A DNA stretch of 64,000 nt from assembly GCF_002556545.1 (NCBI RefSeq), contig NZ_CP022685.1:5248001-5312000 (forward strand). The letters are read 5' to 3'. Position numbers and translations under genes: made by a program. Positions 1 to 8,736 of the stretch are shown here, one piece after another. How positions within the stretch are numbered: the stretch's first letter is position 1; each line of letters starts with the position of its first letter. The stretch is from Streptomyces formicae (lineage in GTDB: Bacteria; Actinomycetota; Actinomycetes; Streptomycetales; Streptomycetaceae). The notes beneath the pieces are model-generated. The model was not told the origin of the DNA. It worked only from the letters and a program-made list of their open reading frames with translations, and ran no database searches.

Positions 1-373
1 CGTCACCCGGCAGGAGGGCGACTGCCTGGCCCGCTTCGAGTGCCTCCTGGAGCAGACCCACGTCGCCCTGGACCTCGCCGACGCCTGCCTCGACCGGCTC
101 TTCGACCTGCCGCAGGGCCCGATCAACCAGCGCCTGCCCAAGGTCCTCAAGGCCCCCGAGGGCCACACGTACGCGTGGACCGAGAATCCGCTCGGCATCA
201 ACGGCTACTACCTGGTCAGCAAGGGCGAGAAGACCCCGTACCGGCTGAAGCTGCGCTCCGCCTCGTACAACAACATCCAGGCCCTGGCCGAGCTGCTCCC
301 GGGCCAACTGGTCGCGGACATGGTGGCGATCCTTGGATCACTCTTCTTCGTGGTCGGCGACATCGACAAGTAG
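1..373 (+). CDS. nuoD: NADH-quinone oxidoreductase subunit D (NuoD2), 3' end only
   Basis: The window opens inside this gene; the frame begins at base 2 and ends with TAG at 371-373 (123 residues). The tail matches the C-terminus of the 49-kDa/NuoD subunit: [20 protein letters not shown], then [14 protein letters not shown] and the usual end VGDIDK. NuoD forms part of the peripheral arm of respiratory complex I near the quinone site. Streptomyces carry an extra nuoD outside the main nuo operon, and the neighbourhood here fits that orphan copy; this is inference, because the upstream side is not visible. The 3' end overlaps the convergent methyltransferase gene by 36 bp. Confidence 0.88.
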   Translation, partial: VTRQEGDCLARFECLLEQTHVALDLADACLDRLFDLPQGPINQRLPKVLKAPEGHTYAWTENPLGINGYYLVSKGEKTPYRLKLRSASYNNIQALAELLPGQLVADMVAILGSLFFVVGDIDK

Positions 374-1390
374 GGCCGCTTTTCCGGGGAGGACCGCGTC
401 CAGGGGTACGCCCACGGGCTGCACCAGCCACCCGAAGTCCCCGAGCCCGCCGGACGCGGTCAGTTCCGCCGCCTCTCCCGCGCGTGTGAGGGCCCGCACG
501 TACGCCGTGGGGTCGCTGGAGGCCAGGGACAGCGGGGGGCGGGCGCCGCTCACCCCGAGCGCGCCGAGCGCCGCCCGCTGGGTGAGCAGGGCTGCCCCGT
601 CGAGCGCGCACGCGTCCAGCGCCACATGGGCGGTGATGTCGCAGGAGCCGTCCGGCACGGGCGTCGTCCCGCGGCCGTCGGCGAAGCCCGTGAGGGTCCC
701 GAACGGCGGTCGCGCCGCTCGCTGGTGGGCGTAGTCCACGGCCACCGCGAGGCCGCGCGCGAGGGTCGACACGGCGGCCGCCCACGCCCGGTCCCTGGGG
801 AGGCCGATCTCCGCGCGAAGGCCGGGTTCGGACGCCAGAGGCCACCAGCGCGCGAGCCACTCGGCGTCCGCCCCCTCGACGGGCTCCGCCAGCGTCTCGC
901 CGCCTTCCGCGTCGACCAGGACGTGGCGCACCGTGCCGTCGTCGGCCACCTCGGCGACGTCCAAGGGGACGTTGTCCAGCCACTCGTTGGCGAAGAGCAG
1001 GCCGGTGACACCGGCCGGGGGAGCGGCCCGCCACGCGATGCGCGGGTCGAGTCCGGCGGGACGCTCCGCGCGCTCCACCGCGTACGCACGCACGCGTGCC
1101 GCCACATCGGCGGGCAGCGCGGCGACGACGCCCTCGGTCAGCTCGCCGCGGCCCGCGCCCATGTCGACGAAGGCCAACTCGTCCGGGTGGTCGAGCGCCG
1201 CGTCCACGCGGCACAGGAGCAGCGCCACGGCGCCCGCGTAGAGGGGCGAGGCGTGCACGGACGTACGGAAGTGACCCGCGGGCCCCTCGGGGCGCCGATA
1301 GAAGCCTTCAGGGCCGTACAGGGCGGTTTCCGTCGCCTCGCGCCAGCCGCCTCGCCGTGCCGTCGGCTCGGGTTCTTTGTCGTTCGTCAC
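338..1390 (-). CDS. MidA/NDUFAF7-type SAM-dependent methyltransferase
   Basis: 350 residues from a GTG start. A class I methyltransferase fold is visible: the SAM loop [13 protein letters not shown] (about residues 74-86), then [10 protein letters not shown] (about 134-143), the signature of the DUF185/MidA family. In that family the mitochondrial member NDUFAF7 dimethylates an arginine of NDUFS2, the NuoD homologue, during complex I assembly. The gene converges on nuoD with overlapping 3' ends, so a role in modifying the adjacent NuoD is a reasonable inference, not shown. A -10-like TAGCCT (1398-1403) lies 7 nt before the GTG, suggesting a leaderless transcript. Confidence 0.82.
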   Translation of the reverse strand: MTNDKEPEPTARRGGWREATETALYGPEGFYRRPEGPAGHFRTSVHASPLYAGAVALLLCRVDAALDHPDELAFVDMGAGRGELTEGVVAALPADVAARVRAYAVERAERPAGLDPRIAWRAAPPAGVTGLLFANEWLDNVPLDVAEVADDGTVRHVLVDAEGGETLAEPVEGADAEWLARWWPLASEPGLRAEIGLPRDRAWAAAVSTLARGLAVAVDYAHQRAARPPFGTLTGFADGRGTTPVPDGSCDITAHVALDACALDGAALLTQRAALGALGVSGARPPLSLASSDPTAYVRALTRAGEAAELTASGGLGDFGWLVQPVGVPLDAVLPGKAALLVDVADHEEE

Positions 1391-1483
1391 ATCCCGCAGG
1401 CTAAGCGGGCCTCCACCTTGGGGAGTACATGTGCTCGACAGGGATCGGACCTTCGGTTGACCCCGGGGTGCCGTGGCCCTGCC

Positions 1484-1489
1484 TACGCT
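1484..1489 (+). promoter_or_regulatory. Leaderless -10 box of the first sensor kinase
   Basis: TACGCT ends 7 nt before GTG 1497, the spacing expected when transcription starts at the start codon. It favours 1497 over the in-frame upstream GTG at 1473, which this box would leave outside the mRNA. Confidence 0.45.
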
Positions 1490-1496
1490 GGGTTAC

Positions 1497-2702
1497 GTGC
1501 AGCGCCTCTACGACTTCCTCCGCAGACACCCCGTGTGGGTCGACGGCTTCTGGGGTCTCGTTCTTTTCGGGATCTCCGGGATCAGCCTCCTCGCCATGGT
1601 CGAGGGCAGCGGGCGGGCCGAGCCGAACGTCGCGGTGATCCCCGTGGCCCTCGGGCTGTCCCTGGTGGTCGCGCTGCGCCGACGGGCGACCGAGCAGATG
1701 CTGGTGCTCGCCGCGGTGATCGGCGTCGCCCAGCTGATCTTCGACGTCGAGACGCTGCCCGCGAACTTCGCGATGCTCGTGATCATCTACACGGCGGCGG
1801 CCGACGGCGAGAAGTGGGCCTCCCGGTTCGCGCTGATCGGCGGTCTGTGCGCGGCGCCGCTGTCGATGATGCGCTGGCCCACGGAGAACATAAGCGCCTT
1901 TGGGCACATCCTCTTCACGATGTTCCAGATCGTCCCCTTCGCGCTCGCCTGGGTGCTCGGCGACTCCATCCGCACCCGCCGGGCCTACCTCGCCCAGCTG
2001 GAGGAGCGCGCCGACCGCCTGGAGAAGGAGCGCGAGGCGCAGTCCAAGGTCGCGGTGGCGGCCGAGCGGGCCAGGATCGCCCGCGAGCTGCACGACGTCG
2101 TCGCGCACAACGTCTCGGTGATGGTCGTGCAGGCCGACGGCGCCGCGTACGTCATGGACACCGCGCCCGAGCAGGCCAGGAAGGCCCTGGAGACCATCTC
2201 GGGCACCGGCCGCCAGGCACTGGCCGAGATGCGCCGCCTGCTGGGCGTGCTGCGCACCGGGGAGCCCGAGGAGAGCGGCGAGTACGTCCCGCAGCCCGAC
2301 GTCGAGCAGCTCGACGAGCTCATCGAACAGGTGCGCACGGCGGGTCTGCCCGTCGACTTCAAGGTCGAGGGCACTCCGCGCCCGCTGCCCAGCGGCGTGG
2401 AGCTCACCGCGTACCGCATCGTGCAGGAGGCGCTCACCAACACCCGCAAGCACGGCGGTGAGAACGCCGGTGCGAGCGTGCGCCTCGTCTACTTCGACGA
2501 CGGCCTCGGGCTGCTCGTCGAGGACGACGGCAAGGGCGCCCCGCACGAGCTGTACGAGGACGGCGGCGCCGACGGCAGCGGGCACGGACTGATCGGCATG
2601 CGCGAGCGCGTCGGTATGGTCGGCGGCACGCTGGACGCGGGACCGCGGCCCGGCGGGGGCTTCCGCATCAGCGCCCTGCTGCCGCTCAAGCCCGCACATT
2701 GA
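1497..2702 (+). CDS. NarL-type sensor histidine kinase
   Basis: About 401 residues (409 if GTG 1473 is used; 1497 is preferred because of the leaderless -10 box). Several hydrophobic helices occupy the first ~150 residues, followed by a coiled linker (LEERADRLEKEREAQ). The HisKA_3 phospho-acceptor box is ARIARELHDVVAHN, with the conserved His followed by Asp. The HATPase has an N box (EALTNTRKHG), a G1 region (VEDDGKGAP) and a G2 box (GHGLIGMRERV). It sits 51 bp before a LuxR-type response regulator, so the two form a two-component system. No extracellular sensing loop of any size is visible, so the signal is probably sensed in or at the membrane. Target genes are unknown. Confidence 0.88.
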   Translation: MQRLYDFLRRHPVWVDGFWGLVLFGISGISLLAMVEGSGRAEPNVAVIPVALGLSLVVALRRRATEQMLVLAAVIGVAQLIFDVETLPANFAMLVIIYTAAADGEKWASRFALIGGLCAAPLSMMRWPTENISAFGHILFTMFQIVPFALAWVLGDSIRTRRAYLAQLEERADRLEKEREAQSKVAVAAERARIARELHDVVAHNVSVMVVQADGAAYVMDTAPEQARKALETISGTGRQALAEMRRLLGVLRTGEPEESGEYVPQPDVEQLDELIEQVRTAGLPVDFKVEGTPRPLPSGVELTAYRIVQEALTNTRKHGGENAGASVRLVYFDDGLGLLVEDDGKGAPHELYEDGGADGSGHGLIGMRERVGMVGGTLDAGPRPGGGFRISALLPLKPAH

Positions 2703-2753
2703 TGACCGCCGATGACACCTGTCACCGGCCCGCTCCCCGAAGGGACCCCCTTG

Positions 2754-3425
2754 ATGTCGATCCGCGTGATGCTCGTCGACGACCAGGTGCTGCTGCGCAC
2801 CGGGTTCCGGATGGTGCTCGCCGCCCAGCCGGACATGGAGGTCGTCGCGGAGGCGGGCGACGGCGTCGAGGCGCTCGAAGTGCTGCGCGCGACCAAGGTC
2901 GACGTGGTCCTCATGGACGTCCGCATGCCCAAGCTCGACGGCGTGGAGGCCACCCGGCGCATCTGCCAGGGCGTGAACCCGCCGAAGGTGCTGATCCTGA
3001 CCACCTTCGACCTGGACGAGTACGCCTTCTCCGGGCTGAAGGCCGGCGCCTCGGGCTTCATGCTCAAGGACGTGCCTCCGGGGGAGCTGCTCACCGCGAT
3101 CCGCTCGGTGCACAGCGGTGACGCGGTGGTCGCGCCCTCCACGACGCGGCGCCTGCTCGACCGCTTCGCGCCGATGCTGCCGAACACCGGGGGGCAGCCC
3201 CAGCACAAGCGCCTGGAGCGCCTCACCGAGCGCGAGCGCGAGGTGATGATCCTGGTCGCGCAGGGCCTGTCGAACGGCGAGATCGCGGCGCGCCTCGTCC
3301 TCTCGGAGGCGACCGTGAAGACGCACGTCGGCCGGATCCTGACGAAGCTGGACCTGCGCGACCGCGTGCAGGTGGTTGTCCTCGCGTACGAGACCGGTCT
3401 GGTGCGCGCCGGGGGCGCGGGCTAG
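2754..3425 (+). CDS. NarL/LuxR-family response regulator
   Basis: 223 residues from ATG 2754, chosen because GAAGGGA lies 8 nt upstream and the receiver begins at once (MSIRVMLVDDQ). The receiver has the DD pair, phospho-acceptor Asp in VLMDVRMP, the Thr in LTTFD and Lys in MLKDVPP. The C-terminal HTH shows LTEREREVMILVAQGLSN and IAARLVLSEATVKTHV, typical GerE. Partner of the upstream kinase. The stop codon TAG (3423-3425) lies within the first bases of the palindromic element at 3422-3599, so the reading frame may have been trimmed or re-terminated when that element arrived. Confidence 0.9.
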   Translation: MSIRVMLVDDQVLLRTGFRMVLAAQPDMEVVAEAGDGVEALEVLRATKVDVVLMDVRMPKLDGVEATRRICQGVNPPKVLILTTFDLDEYAFSGLKAGASGFMLKDVPPGELLTAIRSVHSGDAVVAPSTTRRLLDRFAPMLPNTGGQPQHKRLERLTEREREVMILVAQGLSNGEIAARLVLSEATVKTHVGRILTKLDLRDRVQVVVLAYETGLVRAGGAG

Positions 3426-3599
3426 GCCCTGTCGTCAAACTCCCGTCTGCCCCGCGACGTCTGGCACGCACGCTCGCGGCGTTGCCGGAATGCCCGAGTA
3501 GGCCCACTACGAGGACATCCCGGCGCCTTGCGATCGCACGCACCAGACGCCGCGGGGCCGCCCTTCGGGCGACGACGGGAGTTTGACGACAGGGCCTAG
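3422..3599. mobile_element. MITE-like long palindromic element (178 bp)
   Basis: Perfect 26-bp terminal inverted repeats at 3422-3447 and 3574-3599 (outer end CTAGGCCCTGTCGTCAAAC). Inside them a second, imperfect pair continues (GCCCCGCGACGTCTGG on the left against GCCCCGCGGCGTCTGG on the opposite strand at the right), so nearly the whole element can fold on itself around a central loop at about 3490-3520. There is no ORF or transposase. The ends begin and finish with CTAG, compatible with insertion at a TA or CTAG target. It could also act as a bidirectional terminator between the response regulator and the convergent hydrolase. Family assignment is not possible from sequence alone. Confidence 0.75.
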
Positions 3600-3666
3600 G
3601 GCCGGACAGGCCGTGGGGCGGCCCACCCGGCGTCGCGCGCCGGACGGGCCCTACGGAGACGGTGGT

Positions 3667-4833
3667 TCAGCTGTCGCACAGGGCCTTGTCCACGACGCGG
3701 TCGACGTGCTTCATGACGTTCGGGTCGGACGGCTGGGTGGTCACCGCGACGTTGGCGGCGCGGCCGTCCTCGGTGGCGCCGCCCCGGGTCTCGTATCCGG
3801 TCATGCTGCCGCCGTGGCCCCAGTAGACGCCGCCGCAGGACAGCGGCTTGCTGACGAGCCCGAGGCCGTACCTGGCGCCGGGGCCGAAGTACTCGGCGGA
3901 GACGGTGGTCCGCATCTGGGCGAGCTGGGTGTCCGAGAGGAGACTGCCGTCCAGGATCGCGGCGGCGAACCGGTTGAGGTCGGAGTTGGTGGAGACCATC
4001 TGGCCCGCCGACCAGCCCCAGGAGGGGTCGAATTCGGTGACGTCGAGCGGGGCGCCCGAGGCGTCCCGGTCGTAGCCCTTGGGGTGGGCCTCCCGGATCT
4101 TCGTCTCACCGGGCGCGGGGAAGTAGGTGTGGCGCAGCCCGAGGGGCTCGATGACGCGCCGCTGGATCTCGTGGGCGACGCGGTGCTTGGTGACCTTCTC
4201 GACGAGCATTCCCGCCAGCACGTAATTCGTGTTGCTGTACTCCCACTTCTTGCCCGGGTCGAAGTCCTTCTTGTGCTGGAGGGCGCGGTCCAGGAGCTCG
4301 CGCGGGGTATAGGGACGGGGCTCGGCGTCGAGGTACTTGACGTAGTTGGGCAGTCCGCTGGTGTGTTGCAGGAGCATGCGGACGGTGATGTCGTTCCCGT
4401 CGATGCCCTCCCCGCGCACGAGGCCCGGCAGGTAGTGCTCGATCGGGGTGTCGAGGCGGACCTTCCCCTCGTCGACCAGTTGCAGGACGACCACCGCGGT
4501 GAACGTCTTGGTGTTGCTGCCGATCCGCACCTGGCCGTCCCTCGGCACCTTCGCACCGGTGGCCAGGTCGCCGACGCCCGCTGTGTACGTACGGGTGTGG
4601 CCCTTGCCGTCCTTGACGCTCGCGAGCGCGGCGGGCACGCCGTCCTGGCGCACCAGGGAGTTCAGGCCCGCCTTGAAGGCGTCCGGCCGGTGGGCGGCGG
4701 CTGCCGCCGGTTGTCCCAGGACGCCGAGCGCCATGGTGCCGACGGCCAGCGCGGCGGCGGCCCGCACGGTGGCGCGCCGGGCGCCCCTCCGTCGACCGGT
4801 GGAAGGGAACCTCTGCCATACCTGCTCACGCAC
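3667..4833 (-). CDS. Secreted serine hydrolase (beta-lactamase / D-Ala-D-Ala carboxypeptidase family)
   Basis: 388 residues from GTG 4833, with an AGGAG box 7 nt upstream. The N-terminus has a twin-Arg-rich stretch followed by a hydrophobic segment and AAAAA (about residues 15-47), a signal peptide, possibly Tat-type. The catalytic SxxK motif is SNTK (IGSNTKTFTAVV, about 107-110), the YxN motif is in KWEYSNTNYVLAG, and the third motif is WGHGGSMTGYETRGG (HxG type). This is the class C/DD-peptidase fold (Pfam Beta-lactamase). Its substrate, peptidoglycan peptide or an ester, cannot be told from sequence. It faces the response-regulator gene across the palindromic element. Confidence 0.88.
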   Translation of the reverse strand: MREQVWQRFPSTGRRRGARRATVRAAAALAVGTMALGVLGQPAAAAAHRPDAFKAGLNSLVRQDGVPAALASVKDGKGHTRTYTAGVGDLATGAKVPRDGQVRIGSNTKTFTAVVVLQLVDEGKVRLDTPIEHYLPGLVRGEGIDGNDITVRMLLQHTSGLPNYVKYLDAEPRPYTPRELLDRALQHKKDFDPGKKWEYSNTNYVLAGMLVEKVTKHRVAHEIQRRVIEPLGLRHTYFPAPGETKIREAHPKGYDRDASGAPLDVTEFDPSWGWSAGQMVSTNSDLNRFAAAILDGSLLSDTQLAQMRTTVSAEYFGPGARYGLGLVSKPLSCGGVYWGHGGSMTGYETRGGATEDGRAANVAVTTQPSDPNVMKHVDRVVDKALCDS

Positions 4834-4962
4834 GAACGACTCCTACGGAAACGTGGGGAAACCAGCGGCATCTGCCGCCTCCAGCATTTCCGCGGGTGAT
4901 CACCCGGGGCGATCCTGCTGACCGCCCGGTTCCGGGTGGGGCTAACCCCCGGTACCTCCGTA

Positions 4963-6069
4963 CTAGCGCAGGACGCCCTCGATGAAATCGCTGCCCAGGC
5001 GGGACACCACGCCGATGTCCAACTGGTGCTGCACGTAGCGCCCTCGGCGGCGCGTGCTGACCAGGTCGGCCTTCTTCAGGACGCTCAGGTGCCGGGATAT
5101 CTCCGGAGCCGTCATGCCGTGCGCGTCGGCCAGCTCGCTCGTGGTGTACGCCCCGCGCGCGAGGTGGCGGCACAGGCGCATCCGCATGGGGTGGGCGAGC
5201 GCGGCCATGCGGCGGGTCAACTGTTCCACGGTGGGCGGCGAGGTGAGGCCGGGGGAGCTGATGGGGTACGTGATCGCGGCCTGCCAGCCCTTGCGGTGCA
5301 GCACCCAGAGGTGCGGCCAGCCGAGGCTGGTCGGGACGATCACCAGGCCCCCCTGGCCCGTGGCGGTGCGGCCCACGCTGATCTTGTCGACGGTGATCAG
5401 CCGCCCGCTCTCGTCCAGGGACACCGATCCGGACATGGCCTTCAGCGCCTCAGGAAGGCCCTTGCGCCGCAGCAGCTCGGTCTTGTGCCGGGCGTCCGCG
5501 GCCAGTTGATGACTGACCCGGGCCCAGGTGTCGGCGAAGAACGCCTCCTCGCAGTCCTGGAGGAGCGTGCGGAACCAGGCGCGGACGACCGGCGGATCGT
5601 CGAGCAGGCGCTGGGTGAAGCGCATCTGGAGCGGGCCGCGGGCGGCCGCCAGGTCCAGGGCGCGCTGCCGCACGGCGGGGTCGGTCAGGAGCTTGCGGTC
5701 CGGCTCCGCGTACGTCGACTGGCAGGTGAACTCCAGGGCCGCGTCCACGAATTGCTCGTCGGAGAGCTTGTCCAGCTGGTCGAGCTCCTCGGCGAGCGTG
5801 GCCCCGGGCAGCCCGTTCTGCCCCGGGAGTCCCGCGAACGGCGTGAAGACGTCCGAGAACGTCGTGCGCCACAGGAAGTCGGCCTCGCACATGCGGTCCG
5901 CCAGGCACGGATCCAGGCGCGCCGAGACGGCTGTCGCCCAGCCCTGGAGCCCCGGGTGGTGGCCCGGCTCGGACAGCGCGTGCAGCGCCATGCCGAGCTC
6001 GGCCAGGGGCGAGGGCACGACGTGGATCCGCTCCAGGGGGAGCCCGGTGATGTCGATGCTCACGCTCAT
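4963..6069 (-). CDS. ArsR-family regulator with N-terminal DUF5937-like domain
   Basis: 368 residues from ATG 6069 (an upstream in-frame GTG at 6084 is possible). The first ~280 residues form a domain resembling DUF5937 of actinomycete regulators (SIDITGLPLERI, HALSEPGHHPGLQGWA). The winged helix lies at the end: ALAHPMRMRLCRHLARG, TTSELADAHGMTAPEISRHL, VLKKADLV, then the wing RRRGRYVQHQL. This domain order is the reverse of a plain ArsR protein, which is just the HTH. A perfect 12-bp-arm palindrome at 6105-6133 upstream of the gene is the probable operator for autoregulation. The ligand is unknown. Confidence 0.8.
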   Translation of the reverse strand: MSVSIDITGLPLERIHVVPSPLAELGMALHALSEPGHHPGLQGWATAVSARLDPCLADRMCEADFLWRTTFSDVFTPFAGLPGQNGLPGATLAEELDQLDKLSDEQFVDAALEFTCQSTYAEPDRKLLTDPAVRQRALDLAAARGPLQMRFTQRLLDDPPVVRAWFRTLLQDCEEAFFADTWARVSHQLAADARHKTELLRRKGLPEALKAMSGSVSLDESGRLITVDKISVGRTATGQGGLVIVPTSLGWPHLWVLHRKGWQAAITYPISSPGLTSPPTVEQLTRRMAALAHPMRMRLCRHLARGAYTTSELADAHGMTAPEISRHLSVLKKADLVSTRRRGRYVQHQLDIGVVSRLGSDFIEGVLR

Positions 6070-6104
6070 GACCCCATGGTGCACCGCGCCACTGACAGCA
6101 CCGC

Positions 6105-6133
6105 CGCCGATTGACGAGCGCCGTCAATCGGCG
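6105..6133. promoter_or_regulatory. Palindromic operator upstream of the ArsR gene
   Basis: Perfect 12-bp arms, CGCCGATTGACG (6105-6116) and CGTCAATCGGCG (6122-6133), around a 5-bp centre. It lies 36 bp upstream of the ArsR start and 123 bp before the divergent small ORF, so the regulator could control both. Binding is inferred from position and symmetry. Confidence 0.6.
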
Positions 6134-6255
6134 CGACGGGGCAGCCGGCGCGGGAGCAGGCTGTGGTCATTCCTCGTCGCCCCCGTTCCGAGACCTGTGA
6201 TCAAGGGGCCCTGCGGTGTCCGTTAAGTACTATTTATTACGAGAGGCGAACCGTC

Positions 6256-6501
6256 ATGAGCGTCACCCAGCAGTACCTGCTCGACACCTACCGCGCCGCC
6301 CAGCGCCACGAGCCGACGCCGCCCGCGCCCGGCAGCCACGACTGGCAGGCCGTCCGCGAGGTCCGCGACTACGGCCGCTTCCGCGCCGTCGTCGCCGAGC
6401 GCCCCGCGCACGGCCGCTTCCGCGCCGCCCTGGTCCGGTTCGTCCGCGGCGCCCGCCTCAGCCGGGGAGCCGCCGCACGAACTCCGCGACCGCTTCCTTG
6501 A
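6256..6501 (+). CDS. Small hypothetical protein (81 aa)
   Basis: Starts at ATG 6256 behind GAGAGG with 9 nt spacing, and downstream of an AT-rich stretch (about 6224-6240, with TACTAT and TTATTAC) that stands out as promoter-like in this GC-rich DNA. It encodes a charged, Arg-rich protein beginning MSVTQQYLLDTYRAAQ with no membrane segment. Codon bias is normal for the genome. Its last 44 bp overlap the end of the convergent lyase gene. I recognise no domain; it looks like a lineage-specific Streptomyces protein. Confidence 0.5.
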   Translation: MSVTQQYLLDTYRAAQRHEPTPPAPGSHDWQAVREVRDYGRFRAVVAERPAHGRFRAALVRFVRGARLSRGAAARTPRPLP

Positions 6502-7651
6502 CGTCGTCGGCCGTCCAGTCCAGGCCCGCGTCGCCCACGGTGACCTCCGTGACCGACAGACCGGGCGGCCCGTCGGAGAACCAGCGCCCGAAGAGCATGG
6601 TCTTGGTCTCCTCCGCCTGACCGAGCGCCGCCTCGTCGAGCACGTCCGTCGCGTACGGCAGCCAGACCTGGAACTGATGGGTGTGCGGCCGCTCGGGGTG
6701 CACGCGCGACCAGGGCACCCCGGCGGCGGCGAGCCCCTCGCGCAGCGCCTCGGCGACCACGCGCGCGTGGGCGACGTACTCGGGCAGCCTGGGCAGCGCG
6801 TGCTTCAGGCCCAGGAGCGCGGACACGGCGGTCGGGAACTGCTGGAAGAGCTGGCCCCCGTAGCGGTGGCGCCACACCCGCGCCTCGTCGACGAGGGTGC
6901 GCGGACCGGCGAGCACGGCGCCGCTCAGCCCCTCGAGGGACTTGTAGAACGAGACGTACACGCTGTCCGCGAGCCCGGCGATCTCCGCGAGGGGACGGCC
7001 GAAGTGCGTCGTGCACTCCCACAGGCGGGCCCCGTCGAAGTGCACCACCGCGTCCCGCTCGCGGGCCGCGGCCACCACCTCCGTCAGCTCCTCCCAGGTC
7101 GGCAGGACGAAACCGGCGTCCCGGAGCGGCAGTTCGAGCATCAGCGTCCCGAAGGGCTCCCCGTGGTCGCGCACCTCGTCGACCGTCGGCAGCCGCGGGT
7201 CGTGCGTCGGGTGCACCGTGCGCAGCCCGCTCACCGTGGGCAGGGCGCCCCCTTCGTGGAGTTCGGGGTGGGCCAGGGGGTGCAGGGCGACGGTCGCGTT
7301 CCCGGTGCGCCCCGCCCAGCAGCGCAGGGCGACCTGCTGGGCCATCGTGCCGGTCGGGAAGAAGGCGGCGGCCTCCTTGCCGAGCAGGCCCGCGACCTCC
7401 TCCTCCAGGGTGGCCACGACGCCGTCGCCGTAGACGTCCGTGGGGTCGTCGGCGCCCACCACCTCGGGGGCCGCGGCCGCGATGGCCGAGAAGCGCTCGG
7501 TGAGGGAGAGGTGCAGGGGCGAGCGGTGCAGGGTCCTCGCGGCGCCGAGGGCCGCGGCGCGCCTGCGGACGCGCTGGTCCTGGCTCTGGTCCTCGCCCCG
7601 GTCCCGCTCCAGGTCCTGTCCGGTGTCTTCTTCCGCGCTGTTCGCAGTCAT
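6458..7651 (-). CDS. Threonine aldolase / beta-eliminating lyase family PLP enzyme
   Basis: 397 residues from ATG 7651; the frame extends further upstream to 7729 without family similarity. Fold type I PLP features: YGDGVVATLEEEVAGLLGKEAA (substrate/cofactor entry), FFPTGTMAQQVAL, the Asp pairing with the PLP ring in VVHFDGARLWE, and the Schiff-base Lys in VSFYKSLEG followed by a Gly-rich loop. The family cleaves beta-hydroxy amino acids such as L-allo-threonine to glycine plus an aldehyde, or performs beta-elimination. The N-terminal ~50 residues are charged, Gln/Asp-rich and probably disordered. Divergent from the DUF2520-panC operon. Confidence 0.82.
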   Translation of the reverse strand: MTANSAEEDTGQDLERDRGEDQSQDQRVRRRAAALGAARTLHRSPLHLSLTERFSAIAAAAPEVVGADDPTDVYGDGVVATLEEEVAGLLGKEAAAFFPTGTMAQQVALRCWAGRTGNATVALHPLAHPELHEGGALPTVSGLRTVHPTHDPRLPTVDEVRDHGEPFGTLMLELPLRDAGFVLPTWEELTEVVAAARERDAVVHFDGARLWECTTHFGRPLAEIAGLADSVYVSFYKSLEGLSGAVLAGPRTLVDEARVWRHRYGGQLFQQFPTAVSALLGLKHALPRLPEYVAHARVVAEALREGLAAAGVPWSRVHPERPHTHQFQVWLPYATDVLDEAALGQAEETKTMLFGRWFSDGPPGLSVTEVTVGDAGLDWTADDVKEAVAEFVRRLPG

Positions 7652-7797
7652 CCCCCGAGCATGGCCCGCCCGGCGCCACCGGGCATACGAATAACCACAG
7701 CCTGTGGACAGCGCAGGACGCGGCACCAAGCAATAGCGTTAGCATGACGAGAAATCGTCCGGTACCCCGAGCGGACTGGAACGGAAGGCGTCATCGC

Positions 7798-8736
7798 GTG
7801 AACGCATCGCATCAGCCAGACCCGCGGGACCGTCCCGCGAGGCTCACCGTGGGTGTCGTGGGAGCGGGCCGCGTGGGCCCCGCGCTCGCCGCGGCGCTGC
7901 AACTCGCAGGGCACCGTCCGGTGGCCGCGTCCGGAGTGTCCGACACCTCCGTGCGCCGCGCCGCCGCGATGCTGCCCGACGTCCCCCTGGTACCGCCCGC
8001 CGAAGTCCTCGAGCGGGCCGACCTGGTGCTCCTGACCGTCCCCGACGACGCCCTGCCCGGCCTCGTCGACGGTCTCGCGGAGACCGGGGCCGTGCGCCCC
8101 GGCCAGCTCCTCGTGCACACCTCCGGCAGGTACGGCACCAAGGTCCTCGAACCCGCGCTGCGGGCCGGTGCCCTGCCGCTCGCGCTGCACCCCGCCATGA
8201 CCTTCACCGGCACCGCCGTCGACGTGCAGCGCCTGGCCGGATGCTCCTTCGGCGTGACCGCGCCCGAGGAGCTGCGCCTCGCCGCCGAGGCCCTGGTCAT
8301 CGAGATGGGCGGCGAGCCCGAGTGGATCTCCGAGGAGAGCCGCCCGCTCTACCACGCGGCCCTCGCCCTCGGTGCGAACCACCTGGTCACGCTGGTCGCC
8401 GAGTCCATGGACCTGCTCCGCGACGCGGGCGTGGCCGCCCCCGACCGGATGCTCGGCCCGCTGCTCGGCGCCGCCCTCGACAACGCCCTGCGCTCCGGCG
8501 ACGCCGCGCTCACCGGACCCGTCGCGCGCGGGGACGCGGGCACGGTCGCCGCGCACGTCGCCGAGTTGCGCAAGCACGCCCCGCAGACCGTCGCGGGCTA
8601 CCTCGCGATGGCCCGCGCCACCGCCGACCGCGCCCTCGCGCACGGCCTGCTCAAGCCGGAGCTCGCCGAGGACCTCCTCGGCGTCCTCGCCAACGGAGCG
8701 GGCGGCGCCGGTGGAGCCGGGGAGGGAGACCGATGA
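7798..8736 (+). CDS. Rossmann-fold oxidoreductase with DUF2520 domain, first gene of the CoA/NAD operon
   Basis: 312 residues from GTG 7798, preceded by GGAAGG with 9 nt spacing. An NAD(P)-binding motif lies at the start ([17 protein letters not shown], about residues 19-35), with [11 protein letters not shown] after the second strand and HPAMTFTG at the domain junction; the C-terminal helical half is the DUF2520 dimerisation domain as in ketopantoate reductase-like proteins. The stop overlaps the panC start (ATGA). That coupling with panC suggests a step in pantothenate synthesis, for instance reduction of ketopantoate, but the activity is an inference from context. Confidence 0.75.
   Translation: MNASHQPDPRDRPARLTVGVVGAGRVGPALAAALQLAGHRPVAASGVSDTSVRRAAAMLPDVPLVPPAEVLERADLVLLTVPDDALPGLVDGLAETGAVRPGQLLVHTSGRYGTKVLEPALRAGALPLALHPAMTFTGTAVDVQRLAGCSFGVTAPEELRLAAEALVIEMGGEPEWISEESRPLYHAALALGANHLVTLVAESMDLLRDAGVAAPDRMLGPLLGAALDNALRSGDAALTGPVARGDAGTVAAHVAELRKHAPQTVAGYLAMARATADRALAHGLLKPELAEDLLGVLANGAGGAGGAGEGDR

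Noticed and set aside
1401..3326. Long minus-strand ORF (641 codons) over the kinase/regulator pair
   Set aside because: It is the mirror of the real genes created by high GC; His/Asp/Gly-rich with no domain, while the plus strand carries complete kinase and regulator motifs.
3422..3599. Insertion sequence with transposase
   Set aside because: The element has terminal repeats but only 178 bp and no ORF.
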